NCBI GenBank assembly: GCA_012840625.1
Contig: DUSB01000102.1
Location: forward strand, 1-26,177
Reading direction: 5' to 3'
Source: Syntrophomonadaceae bacterium
GTDB taxonomy: Bacteria; Bacillota; Syntrophomonadia; Syntrophomonadales; Syntrophomonadaceae
Length of the DNA stretch: 26,177 nucleotides
The notes under the pieces are model-generated. The model saw only the letters and a list, made by a program, of their open reading frames with translations. It was not told the origin of the DNA and did no database searches. Positions 1-7,794 of this stretch are shown piece by piece. The translations under genes and the position numbers were made by a program. Each line of letters opens with the position of its first letter. The first letter of the stretch is position 1.

Positions 1-6
1 CCATTA

Positions 7-1695
7 TCATGAGCTACCCTCATATAATTCAGGGAACATATAGCCGGTAATGTTGCGGCAATGATCACTAATACGCTCCAGATTACCTAGTACATCAAGA
101 TAGACCGCACCATTATTACCATTACAAACCCTATCATTCAGCCTTTTAATGTGTTCTTTACGATATTGAGCCTGTAATTCATCAATCTTACGTTCGTTCC
201 TATCCACCTGTTTGGCCAATTCTTTATTCCTGGTTGATATAACCTGTAAGGCTAAATCGAGGGTCTCACCGGTTAGACTGATAACCCTATCCAGTTCTTC
301 CTGCGCCTCTCCAGAAAAACTCACCTGATAGCGAGCTGCATAATCTGCTTCTTCCATAATGTTCTCACACAGATCCGCAATACGTTCAATATCGTTTAAT
401 GATTGCAGGATTATATAGGCTTGATTGGAATCTTCTTTAGACAAATTTTTCTGTGAGGCTGAAACCACGAAGTCGGTAATCTCTCTTTCCAGGGTATCAA
501 TAGTTTTTTCCAGGGCCTCTGCTCTGGGGATCAGTTTCGGGTCCGGCTGTCTAAAGTAATCCATGCTGAGCTCAAACATTTCCCGGGATAGATTACCCAT
601 GCGCACCATTTCTCGCATAGCCTGAGTCAGGGCAACAGAAGGATTGCGCAGGAAACGGGAATCTATGTATTTGGTCCGGAATTGATCTGGATCCTCATCT
701 TCTCGGCCGGGAATAAGCCGGGTAACAACCAGAGCCAGTACCGCTACCAGGGGTAAATGAATTAAGGTATTACAGATATTAAATACCGCATGAGTTTGCG
801 CCAGCTGCAATTTGATGTTCATAGCTTCCCAGACCCCGGAAGAAGTGGGTAAAAAGATAAAAATAGTATTGGTTATCCAGATCACCATTTTTTCAAAAAA
901 GCCCATTAAAAATAACGGCAAAAAGATAAGGGTGCCGGTTAAATTAAACAGAAAATGAGTCAACGAGGCCCTGCGCGCCGCTACTCCAGCACCTAAGCCA
1001 GCCAGCAAAGCAGTAATGGTGGTACCTATATTATCACCGAAAAGAATCGGTACCGCCTGTTGATAGGTTACAGCACCCTGATAAGCCAGCTCCTGCAGCA
1101 CTCCGATGGTAGCACTGCTGCTTTGAACAATAAAGGTAAAGATTACACCTACCAGTACACCGATAATCGCCTTGTCCTCAATGCTAACCATCAAATCAGT
1201 AAAGACCTGCAGGTCTTTTAGAGGTTGCATGCCTTCACCCATAATGGTCAGACCAAAAAATAAGGCACCAAAACCAAAGATCGATTGTCCAATCAGTTGA
1301 TTCCTTTTTTCTCTTGCAAATAGATAGATTAAAGCCCCCACTGCCAGGATAGGCAGGGCATAGTCCTTGAGATTAAAACCGATTAAAAAGGCTGTGACCG
1401 TGGTCCCAATGTTGGCTCCCATGATCACACCGATAGCCTGCCGCAGTGACATTAAACCAGCATTAACCAGACCAACAGTAAGGACTGTGGTGGCACTGCT
1501 GCTCTGAATCAGAGCGGTCACCAGCGCACCGGTAAGAACGCCTCTAACAGGGGTTCTGGTTCCTTTCTCCAGAATACTGCGCATCCGATCTCCGGCTACC
1601 GCTTGCAGCCCATCGGACATAAAACGAATGCCAAATAAGAAAAGACCCAATCCCCCCAAAAAAGCAAAAAGCATTGCTTGCACTGAAAAATTCAT
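7..1695 (-). CDS. Na/Pi-cotransporter II-like membrane protein with PhoU-like C-terminal domain
   Basis: Probable sodium-coupled phosphate (or other anion) transporter in the cytoplasmic membrane, 562 aa and complete. Two inverted Na/Pi-cotransporter repeats are visible. Each has a QSSSA motif (residues 64-68 and 191-195) followed by a G-[AD]-N-I-G-T-T loop (93-99 and 220-226), the substrate and sodium signature of this family (PF02690). Hydrophobic segments fill residues 1-330. Residues ~350-555 are a soluble helical PhoU-like domain, a fusion known in bacterial family members. The start is the second of two overlapping ATGs; AGGAGG lies 7 nt upstream. It reads away from the SOS-box region at 1840-1888 and its own promoter was not clearly seen. 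Family assignment is strong. The transported ion is inferred from the family only. Confidence 0.9.
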   Translation of the reverse strand: MNFSVQAMLFAFLGGLGLFLFGIRFMSDGLQAVAGDRMRSILEKGTRTPVRGVLTGALVTALIQSSSATTVLTVGLVNAGLMSLRQAIGVIMGANIGTTVTAFLIGFNLKDYALPILAVGALIYLFAREKRNQLIGQSIFGFGALFFGLTIMGEGMQPLKDLQVFTDLMVSIEDKAIIGVLVGVIFTFIVQSSSATIGVLQELAYQGAVTYQQAVPILFGDNIGTTITALLAGLGAGVAARRASLTHFLFNLTGTLIFLPLFLMGFFEKMVIWITNTIFIFLPTSSGVWEAMNIKLQLAQTHAVFNICNTLIHLPLVAVLALVVTRLIPGREDEDPDQFRTKYIDSRFLRNPSVALTQAMREMVRMGNLSREMFELSMDYFRQPDPKLIPRAEALEKTIDTLEREITDFVVSASQKNLSKEDSNQAYIILQSLNDIERIADLCENIMEEADYAARYQVSFSGEAQEELDRVISLTGETLDLALQVISTRNKELAKQVDRNERKIDELQAQYRKEHIKRLNDRVCNGNNGAVYLDVLGNLERISDHCRNITGYMFPELYEGSS

Positions 1696-1839
1696 TCATT
1701 ATCCTCCTGCAGGAAAGTGACCATACAACAATAATTTTAATTGCCTTCCACCCAGTATATTAAAACATGAATTCAGAAATTCTAAGGTTTTCTGCCTGCC
1801 ATTTTGGCAAATCAATCACTACATCTGCAAAGAATACTG

Positions 1840-1868
1840 TTGACAGAACATTCGTTTGTTGTTATTCT
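1840..1868 (+). promoter_or_regulatory. SigA-type promoter embedded in LexA sites
   Basis: TTGACA at 1840-1845 (perfect -35), a 17-bp spacer, then TATTCT at 1863-1868 (4/6 match to the -10). The expected transcription start is near 1875, inside the second LexA-type box. It reads toward the small ORF at 1914. Confidence 0.6.
1845..1858 (+). promoter_or_regulatory. LexA/SOS box 1 (imperfect)
   Basis: AGAACATTCGTTTG matches the Gram-positive LexA operator core GAAC-N4-GTTY with one half-site deviation. It sits in the -35/-10 spacer and shares one base with the -35 hexamer. Binding would block RNA polymerase. Its centre is exactly 30 bp from box 2. Confidence 0.55.
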
Positions 1869-1874
1869 AATTTC

Positions 1875-1888
1875 AGAACATGTGTTCT
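1875..1888 (+). promoter_or_regulatory. LexA/SOS box 2 (perfect palindrome)
   Basis: AGAACATGTGTTCT is a perfect 14-bp palindrome containing GAAC-N4-GTTC, the core of the Bacillus-type SOS box. It covers the predicted transcription start of the promoter at 1840-1868. Confidence 0.65.
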
Positions 1889-1913
1889 ATATACATAGAA
1901 AGCTGGTGTTAAG

Positions 1914-2024
1914 ATGTTTCGCAATTTTACCAAAAGAGAATTCATTCAAACCTTTATTCAATCCATTGCTATGGTTTTGATGGGATACATCGCCCTGCTC
2001 ACAGCCATGCTTTTTTTTCAATAA
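1914..2024 (+). CDS. Candidate SOS-induced single-pass membrane microprotein (36 aa)
   Basis: A 36-codon ORF, ATG to TAA, 39 nt downstream of the predicted start of the LexA-box promoter. The product has a basic, polar N-terminus (R3, K7, R8) and one hydrophobic segment from about residue 15 to 35 that runs to the C-terminus. This suggests an N-in membrane microprotein. The upstream AAAGCTGGTG matches 8 of 10 bases of the extended SD, with a 5-nt spacer, so initiation looks moderate. I do not recognise a family. SOS-controlled membrane peptides of this size are known elsewhere: SidA of Caulobacter blocks division, and TisB of E. coli depolarises membranes. A similar role here is inference only. 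The ORF is too short for codon statistics; the main support is its placement directly behind the SOS promoter. Confidence 0.5.
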   Translation: MFRNFTKREFIQTFIQSIAMVLMGYIALLTAMLFFQ

Positions 2025-2053
2025 GCTTACTGGGATTACAGATCTTTGAGATC

Positions 2054-2665
2054 TTACTCGGTTTCTTTGTCTTTACGGAATGAAGGTAGTTTGCGCCGTG
2101 CTATGCTTATCCCTATTACAGAAAAAATCAGGATGGCACCAATCATCATCAGGGTATAGCTTAAATTTTTAGATTGAATAAAGTAATCCCCTACCGATAC
2201 ATAAATTAGGGCCCACGGAATTTTACCGATGGCAGATGACAGGAAAAAGACCCGGGTACTTACGCCTCCTATTCCAGAACCAATATTAATAATCGGAGTG
2301 GGAACCACAGGAAAGATTCTACAGATTAACAAAACCCAGAAGGTATAACGTTCATCAACATCACGCAGGTCAAAATGATATTTTTCCTGTATCTTTTTTA
2401 AGAAGGCATCGCTGCCTAGGCGCTTGCTACTTTCATATAGAAACATAGCTCCGGCCAGGGCTCCCACCCATGCCAGCAGAAAACCATGTAACTTACCAAA
2501 GACCATGCCAGCAGCTCCAGCGATAATCATATAGGGAATAACTGGTGCAATCGCCTGGATAAAAAAAATAAGAAATGTTATGGCGGTACTAAAAATCCCA
2601 AAGCTTTTTAGATATGCTACGGTAGAATCAATACTGCTAAAGTCAACCTGACTGAAATCGAGCAT
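2054..2665 (-). CDS. TVP38/TMEM64 (SNARE-associated/DedA-like) membrane protein
   Basis: Integral membrane protein of the VTT/TVP38 family (PF09335), 203 aa and complete. The family core is visible: a glycine-rich stretch around G49-G58 followed by F-G, a second segment with spaced glycines and E-S-S-K-R-L-G, and later F-P-V-V-P and G-I-G-G. Four to six hydrophobic helices are likely. Relatives are implicated in lipid scrambling or undecaprenyl-phosphate and phospholipid transport; the substrate cannot be read from this sequence. The SD (AAGGGGG) overlaps the stop codon of the alpha/beta hydrolase just upstream (16-nt gap), so the two genes are probably co-transcribed. It converges on the microprotein ORF, and no convincing terminator lies between them. 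Confidence 0.85.
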   Translation of the reverse strand: MLDFSQVDFSSIDSTVAYLKSFGIFSTAITFLIFFIQAIAPVIPYMIIAGAAGMVFGKLHGFLLAWVGALAGAMFLYESSKRLGSDAFLKKIQEKYHFDLRDVDERYTFWVLLICRIFPVVPTPIINIGSGIGGVSTRVFFLSSAIGKIPWALIYVSVGDYFIQSKNLSYTLMMIGAILIFSVIGISIARRKLPSFRKDKETE

Positions 2666-2681
2666 AGGCTCGGAAGCCCCC

Positions 2682-3443
2682 TTACTTTAAATCAAATTTT
2701 AGCCTTAGCCACTGCAACGTGAGTTGTTCTCGCTCTTGAATTTTCCCTGCAAAACGATGGGTAGCTTCCTCCACCATATATAGGGTAACATCTTCCAGAT
2801 GAGCCGCCATATACCTAGCATTGTCTGGATCTACTACTTCATCCTCCATTCCATGAATGATCAGTACGGGCAAATCGCTAATTTTTTTTATACATGATGT
2901 CAGAGAAATTTCTTCTAAATCCTGTGCAAATCCCGGTTGCAGGGTAAATTCACCCCCATCATCCTGGATAACGATAGTATGCCCATTTTTTAGCTGCGTG
3001 TAGGCATCATACATCATACTGGAAAAGGTCGGTACCAGATGAACCGGCGTTGACCAGAATATGCAGCCGCTAATATCTGAACGCTGTGATGCTGTCAGCA
3101 GAGTAGTGCTGCCGCCAAAACTCCTGCCCAGAAGCAGTATCGGCTTGGGCCCTTCACGGGCGATGATAAAATCAATAACGCTGTGTAAATCCTCAGCCTG
3201 CCTGCTGAGAGTCATTTCCTCAAAACGGCCCTCACTTTCCCCGCTCCCGGCAAAATCAAAAGCCAGTACCGTTATTCCCAGCTTATTTAACTGCTCGGCA
3301 AAAATAAAAATTCGTCCCGCATTTTCCTTGGCCCCACGAAATCCATGCGAGATAATCATTATATACGATGATTCCACTGGCGGGCGGAACAAATAAGCAG
3401 CAAGACGCTGGCCACGTCGATTTTTGATCCACAGTTTTTCCAT
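2682..3443 (-). CDS. Alpha/beta-hydrolase fold serine hydrolase
   Basis: Soluble hydrolase of the alpha/beta fold, 253 aa from the chosen start. The catalytic triad is visible: nucleophile elbow G-R-S-F-G-G with S108, D201 in H-G-M-E-D, and H229 in A-T-H-R-F. The oxyanion motif H-G-F lies at 33-35. The pattern fits the peptidase S9/esterase-like group (COG1073), and the substrate is unknown. An ATG ten codons upstream (3473) is possible, but AAGGAGG sits 8 nt before the ATG at 3443 and inside that longer frame, so the shorter start is preferred. It lies between the DUF2197 gene and the TVP38 gene in a minus-strand run. Confidence 0.85.
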   Translation of the reverse strand: MEKLWIKNRRGQRLAAYLFRPPVESSYIMIISHGFRGAKENAGRIFIFAEQLNKLGITVLAFDFAGSGESEGRFEEMTLSRQAEDLHSVIDFIIAREGPKPILLLGRSFGGSTTLLTASQRSDISGCIFWSTPVHLVPTFSSMMYDAYTQLKNGHTIVIQDDGGEFTLQPGFAQDLEEISLTSCIKKISDLPVLIIHGMEDEVVDPDNARYMAAHLEDVTLYMVEEATHRFAGKIQEREQLTLQWLRLKFDLK

Positions 3444-3495
3444 GATAGCTACCTCCTTATTTTCTGCGTCCATTTCATGATTTAATTACGTTCTT

Positions 3496-3684
3496 CTAGC
3501 TTGAAGGCGGCAACGGCTTTTTGGGTTTGTCTCTTTCTTCCGCTTCATATCTTACTTTATTGCTACATAAGTGGCATATAAACGTTGTACTGTTTTGCTT
3601 ATCCAGCTTACGAAATTCTTGACGATCCTGGGCAATCTGATATACCTTTCCACACATTAAACAGCGCGCTTCAATAAAGTTCAT
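3496..3684 (-). CDS. DUF2197 / YlaI-like zinc-ribbon protein
   Basis: Small protein of 62 aa with two CxxC pairs (C8/C11 and C37/C40) that should bind one zinc ion. Spacing and size match the YlaI/DUF2197 family of Firmicutes, whose function is not established. The C-terminus is charged and ends proline-rich. The start was set at the ATG at 3684 because AGGAGGGGGG lies 6 nt upstream; a longer frame from 3708 would begin before this SD. It is in the same run as the lipoprotein upstream (66-nt gap containing a hairpin) and the hydrolase downstream. Confidence 0.75.
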   Translation of the reverse strand: MNFIEARCLMCGKVYQIAQDRQEFRKLDKQNSTTFICHLCSNKVRYEAEERDKPKKPLPPSS

Positions 3685-3709
3685 AGCTATCCCCCCTCCT
3701 ATGCACAAA

Positions 3710-3736
3710 CGCTCATCCTACAGGGTAGAATGAGCG
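3710..3736 (-). terminator. Intercistronic hairpin (possible weak terminator or RNA-processing site)
   Basis: A 12-bp stem (3710-3721 with 3725-3736) and a 3-nt loop. The single mismatch becomes a G-U pair in the minus-strand RNA, so the element is best formed in that transcript. Only a short T stretch follows, so it may be a partial terminator or a stabilising 3' structure between the lipoprotein and DUF2197 genes. Confidence 0.45.
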
Positions 3737-3750
3737 CAAACATCCTTGAC

Positions 3751-4089
3751 CTAAGGTAGCTCCACTTTTGTATCTGTATCTGGAATCACTTTTATATAGA
3801 TTAAACGCTGGTAATTAAAAGCACCAATGATGTTACCTTTATGATCGTACATATAATTAGCTGAAGACCCACCAATATATACCCGTCCGTCTTCCTCAAT
3901 TCCCAGTCCTTTCAGGTAACACTTGACCCGCTGTTGATCCGTAAAAATAAGCTCTACTTTTATCAATTCAGGTTCTTCTTTCCTCTCGGCAGCTTTGCTT
4001 AGAGAATCAAGATCTGTATTACAGCCGCTAACACCTATCAACAGCAGCAGCAGAATTATGCTTAGAATCCAGGATGTTTTACGTGGCAT
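3751..4089 (-). CDS. Small putative lipoprotein, unknown function
   Basis: 112 aa with a lipoprotein signal peptide: basic n-region (R3, K4), a long Leu/Ile core, and lipobox V-S-G-C with C23 as the lipidation site. The mature part is about 90 residues, mostly predicted beta, with the sequence V-Y-I-G-G-S-S-A-N-Y. I do not recognise a family. The start at 4089 is preceded by AAGGAGGAGG, which lies inside the final arginine codons of the LonC-like gene upstream. The intergenic gap is only 7 nt, so the two are surely co-transcribed and possibly translationally coupled. Confidence 0.7.
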   Translation of the reverse strand: MPRKTSWILSIILLLLLIGVSGCNTDLDSLSKAAERKEEPELIKVELIFTDQQRVKCYLKGLGIEEDGRVYIGGSSANYMYDHKGNIIGAFNYQRLIYIKVIPDTDTKVELP

Positions 4090-4096
4090 ACAGCGT

Positions 4097-6532
4097 CTAC
4101 CTCCTCCTTCTTCGTCTCAGAACATTGGCTGGTACTGCATTGTTTTTTTCTCCAGGTATACGGCGAGCATTCCAGCAGCGAAGTTTCTGGTCTACCAGAT
4201 AATGAATGCTGCCCTCGGGAAAGCGTCCCGCTTTATCAGGTTCACCTGCTTTAAGACCGGTCAGGATTTCCAGTCCCTCATCAATGTGTGAGATTGCCCA
4301 GATGCTGAACTTCTTTTTCCTTACCGCCTCAATAATCTCTTCATCCAGCATCAACTGGCTGATGTTTTGTCGTGGGATAATAACCCCCTGCTCACCAGTA
4401 AGACCTTTCTGTTTGCACACTTTATAAAAGCCCTCAATTTTATAGTTAATGCCGCCTACCGGCTGTATTTCACCATTCTGGTTAATAGATCCGGTAACAG
4501 CAATACCCTGCTTGATGGGAACTTCCGCCAGACTGGATAAGATAGCATATAGTTCCGTGCTGGAAGCACTATCCCCCTCAATACCGCCATAACTTTGTTC
4601 CAGGGTTACCAGAGCCGAAAGGGTCAACGGTTTATCCTGGGCATATTGAGAACCCATGTAACCATTGAGGATTAATATTCCTTTACTATGAATGTTTCCA
4701 CTCATATGGGTTTCCCGCTCTATGTTGATCACGCCTTTTTCGCCCATAAAGGTCTTGGCAGTAATGCGAATCGGTTTACCCAGCGTATGGTTTCCTAACT
4801 CGTAAACAGCCAGACCATTAATCTGTCCTATTTTAGCACCCTGTACATCCAGCATGATGGTTTCACGGGCAAATTGCTCCTGCATTTTTTCTTCCAGCAT
4901 AGCAGCACGGTAATGCTTTTCTTCTACTGCTCGTTCAACATCCTCGGCATCCACCAGTTCTTTGCCAGCTTTTCCGGCCCAGGCATTGGCCTCATATATA
5001 ATTTCCACCAAGCGGTTGAAAAGCGTACTTAATTTATTCTGATCATCAGCCATGCGGCTGCCATAATCAACCACCCGGGCTACAGCTTCAGGCCGAAAAT
5101 GGCGCAGCCCTTCATGTACGCAAACAGAACTAACAAAGCGGGCATATTCTTTTATATGCCGGGGAGTACGATCCATTTCCACATCAAAATCGACTTTTAG
5201 CTTAAATAATTTCTGAAATTCTTCATCCTGTAAATAGAGCAGATAATAGTAAATCGGTTCTCCAATTAATATTACCTTCACCTGTACCGGAATCGGCTGC
5301 GGTTGCAGGGTTTCAGTGTTCATTAAGCCCAGGTTTTTGGCCAGACTTTCCACCACAATTTCCTGGTTTTTTAGTACCCTTTTTAATGTATCCCATACAT
5401 AGAAATTTTTGATCAGATCATACATATGCAAAACAAGATAGCCGCCATTAGCACGATGTAGCGCCCCACCTTTAATTTTGGTGAAATCTGTAGATAAGAC
5501 TCCAAATTCGCTCTCATATTCAATCTGTCCAAAAAGATTGGCATAGGTAGGATGATTTTCAAATATAACCGGCGCACAGCTTAAATCGGCATTGTCCACC
5601 AGGAGATTAACCTGATAACGCCGCAAAAAATTCTTCTTATCCATCTGCCGAAAAATCTGCAGAGGAGAGCTGACCTCTTCCCCGATAAAAATGTTCAGGT
5701 TGCTGAGGACATCCTCTTTCATTTCCTCCAGGTAGAGCTGGACCTGATTATATTTTCCGTACTTATCAAGCAGTTTTTTGAAATATGGCTGACAGACCTC
5801 CTCAGCCATTTCCTTTTCTGCCTGCTTAATTCTTTCCCGGGTATTTTTCTCCATTTCTTTATACTGGCGCATGGCTTCATTGATCCGTTCCTGCACCACT
5901 GTTCCCCGGCGCATAAGCTCCGTTCGCTCTTCATCACTCATATTCATATAATCTTCCTGGCTTAAAGGTTCTCCATCCTTAAGAGGAATGCTGGTAACAC
6001 TATTTTGAACCCTGGAAATAGTAAAGCCGTAACTGCGCGCTTCTTCTTCTACTTTAACATACAAATTATTGGCTTCTTCCATCAGGCGATTTAATTCAGC
6101 CGCCTTTTTGCTCTCATACTCCTCGCCCTCCAGGGTTTTGATGATCTGCTTAATCATAGCCTCTATTTGACTGTTAATATCCTGACGAAATAAGTTTCCC
6201 ATTCCAGGCGGCAGCTTTAGAACACATGGGCTTTCCGGGTCATGAAAATTATTTACATAAACCCAATCTGAAGGCACCTTTTTCTTCTTGGCCGCTTTCT
6301 CCAGCATAAATCGAGCCAAGGTACTCTTCCCGGTGCCAAATGGCCCGGATAGATAAATGTTATATCCTTCATGATCAAGATCCAGACCAAAACCAAGTGA
6401 GCGGACGGCTCGATCCTGCCCGATGATACCTTCGAGGGGTTGGACGTCAGCTGTACTGTCAAAGTTGAAAACTGAAGGATTACATTTCTTGGTCAAATTC
6501 CTGGGTGTTAATTTCCACTGCTTATTACTCAA
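4097..6532 (-). CDS. LonC-like AAA/Lon (S16) protease
   Basis: Cytosolic ATP-dependent-type protease of the LonB/LonC group (AAA_32 plus Lon C-terminal domain), about 811 aa. Numbers below count from an upstream ATG at 6547. Walker A is G-P-F-G-T-G-K-S-T (68-76). A long helical insertion occupies ~125-290. The region where Walker B would lie, G-G-Y-L-V-L-H-M-Y-D (368-377), lacks the usual Asp-Glu pair. The protease domain covers ~565-770 with catalytic S660 (E-G-D-S-A-S) and K703, 43 residues apart as in E. coli Lon. There is no N-terminal LON domain and no membrane segment. The start is probably TTG at 6532, which has GGAGG 7 nt upstream; the in-frame ATG at 6547 has no SD. The protein ends in six arginines. 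Confidence 0.88.
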   Translation of the reverse strand: MSNKQWKLTPRNLTKKCNPSVFNFDSTADVQPLEGIIGQDRAVRSLGFGLDLDHEGYNIYLSGPFGTGKSTLARFMLEKAAKKKKVPSDWVYVNNFHDPESPCVLKLPPGMGNLFRQDINSQIEAMIKQIIKTLEGEEYESKKAAELNRLMEEANNLYVKVEEEARSYGFTISRVQNSVTSIPLKDGEPLSQEDYMNMSDEERTELMRRGTVVQERINEAMRQYKEMEKNTRERIKQAEKEMAEEVCQPYFKKLLDKYGKYNQVQLYLEEMKEDVLSNLNIFIGEEVSSPLQIFRQMDKKNFLRRYQVNLLVDNADLSCAPVIFENHPTYANLFGQIEYESEFGVLSTDFTKIKGGALHRANGGYLVLHMYDLIKNFYVWDTLKRVLKNQEIVVESLAKNLGLMNTETLQPQPIPVQVKVILIGEPIYYYLLYLQDEEFQKLFKLKVDFDVEMDRTPRHIKEYARFVSSVCVHEGLRHFRPEAVARVVDYGSRMADDQNKLSTLFNRLVEIIYEANAWAGKAGKELVDAEDVERAVEEKHYRAAMLEEKMQEQFARETIMLDVQGAKIGQINGLAVYELGNHTLGKPIRITAKTFMGEKGVINIERETHMSGNIHSKGILILNGYMGSQYAQDKPLTLSALVTLEQSYGGIEGDSASSTELYAILSSLAEVPIKQGIAVTGSINQNGEIQPVGGINYKIEGFYKVCKQKGLTGEQGVIIPRQNISQLMLDEEIIEAVRKKKFSIWAISHIDEGLEILTGLKAGEPDKAGRFPEGSIHYLVDQKLRCWNARRIPGEKNNAVPANVLRRRRRR

Positions 6533-6556
6533 AAGTTCACCCTCCATATGCTAGCT

Positions 6557-7384
6557 TTAGTATTTTAAATTCATCCCGGTCTCGCCTTTGATCACCTGCT
6601 GGTCAAGGGCCTGATATAGAGTCGAAGTAGCATGAAATCCTGTACAATGGCAGAGAACCAGCTGTTGTACAGTTTGATCCTGTAAATAGCTTATTGTTTG
6701 CTGTAATCGTTCGTCGCTGGCTGCAAGCAAATGAGTTCCTCCAATAAAAGCCTGCACCTTATTTCTCCCGGTCTGCTGCCGGGCATAATCAATGATGTTA
6801 ACCATACCAGCATGAGCGCATCCGCTGATGATAATTAAACCTTCGGGATGATCGATTACCATCGCCATATCATCTTTTAGCTGATCAAGCACCAACTCTC
6901 CATCAATCTCAGCAAAAAAATGATTTTCTAGCTGTTCAAAAGAATTTTGCCTGGGAACGGTACCGGTCAGATAGACCCCGGGATGTATGGCCGTGAACTG
7001 TTCGATTAAGACCAATCTGGCACCAGCCTGCTGTACTTGTTCCCGGGTAAACAATGCACTGATCTCCCGTCTGGACTGACCAGCAAGCGAATAACGACGA
7101 GTAAAGGTATGGGGATGACAGTACACCGTTTTACCAGATGCTGTTTGCAAAAAAGAGAGAACTGCACCGGTATGATCGAAGTGTCCATGACTGATAACCA
7201 AATCATCAACCTCATCCAATCGAATACCCATTTGGGCCGCATTGCTAAACAAAGCCTTTCCCGATCCGGTATCAAACAAAAAGGCCTGCTCATTCACCTT
7301 CACCAAGGCTGAAAAACCATATTCCCCGATCAGCCCAGGTATGGGGGTTGTATTTTCAACCAGAATGGATATATCTACATCCAT
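6557..7384 (-). CDS. MBL-fold metallohydrolase (COG1237 type)
   Basis: Metallo-beta-lactamase fold protein of 275 aa. The metal-binding H-G-H-F-D-H motif lies at 66-71, and further ligand candidates are H191 (G-C-A-H-A-G), H218 and H246. The G-C-A-H-A-G-x-V-N-I pattern is typical of COG1237, which includes the archaeal enzyme making a dihydropterin-ribofuranosylaminobenzene phosphate; bacterial members have no settled substrate. The start has GAAGGAG 8 nt upstream. It is the first gene of the minus-strand run through the LonC-like protease, and 86 nt separate it from azlD. Fold assignment is firm; the reaction is not. Confidence 0.85.
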   Translation of the reverse strand: MDVDISILVENTTPIPGLIGEYGFSALVKVNEQAFLFDTGSGKALFSNAAQMGIRLDEVDDLVISHGHFDHTGAVLSFLQTASGKTVYCHPHTFTRRYSLAGQSRREISALFTREQVQQAGARLVLIEQFTAIHPGVYLTGTVPRQNSFEQLENHFFAEIDGELVLDQLKDDMAMVIDHPEGLIIISGCAHAGMVNIIDYARQQTGRNKVQAFIGGTHLLAASDERLQQTISYLQDQTVQQLVLCHCTGFHATSTLYQALDQQVIKGETGMNLKY

Positions 7385-7470
7385 ATCTATGACTCCTTCA
7401 TATTTTATACTCAGTTTTCATATTTATTTAGGCACTTCTTTAGCAAATTCCTCTATTTATCAGCTCTATT

Positions 7471-7794
7471 TCACATAAAATTGTATAAAAGTGCCATGCT
7501 TACAATTCCTACTGTAAGCGAATAAAACAAACTGCGAGTCCTAACGGCAACAATAATGGTAGGTATGGCCGCCCATAGATATAAATTGCTGGCATGAAAG
7601 TCGATCTGGCCATTGGGTGCAATAACACTCAATGCTGCCAGTGCACCCAGAACAGCGGGAGCAATATAAGACAGCCACTCTTTAAAGGCTTCCGAAAACT
7701 CCATTCTTGAAAGTAGCGCCACCGGAAGAATTCTGGGCAGGAGGCTGACAATGGAAACCCCGATAATCATAATCCAGATTTCAGCTGCGCTCAT
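7471..7794 (-). CDS. azlD: AzlD-type small subunit of a branched-chain amino-acid exporter
   Basis: Integral membrane protein of 107 aa with three to four hydrophobic segments and the family pattern R-I-L-P-V near residues 21-25 (PF05437). AzlD works with AzlC to export branched-chain amino acids and analogues such as azaleucine in Bacillus. Its start codon lies 14 nt inside the 3' end of azlC, and GGGGGTG provides an SD within azlC. Overlap and pairing with AzlC make the assignment strong; the exact substrate is inferred. Confidence 0.88.
   Translation of the reverse strand: MSAAEIWIMIIGVSIVSLLPRILPVALLSRMEFSEAFKEWLSYIAPAVLGALAALSVIAPNGQIDFHASNLYLWAAIPTIIVAVRTRSLFYSLTVGIVSMALLYNFM

Noticed and set aside
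2040..2054. AGATCT-TTG-AGATCT inverted repeat between the microprotein ORF and the TVP38 gene
   Set aside because: Only 6 weak A/T-rich pairs and no T tract on either strand, so not supported as a terminator.
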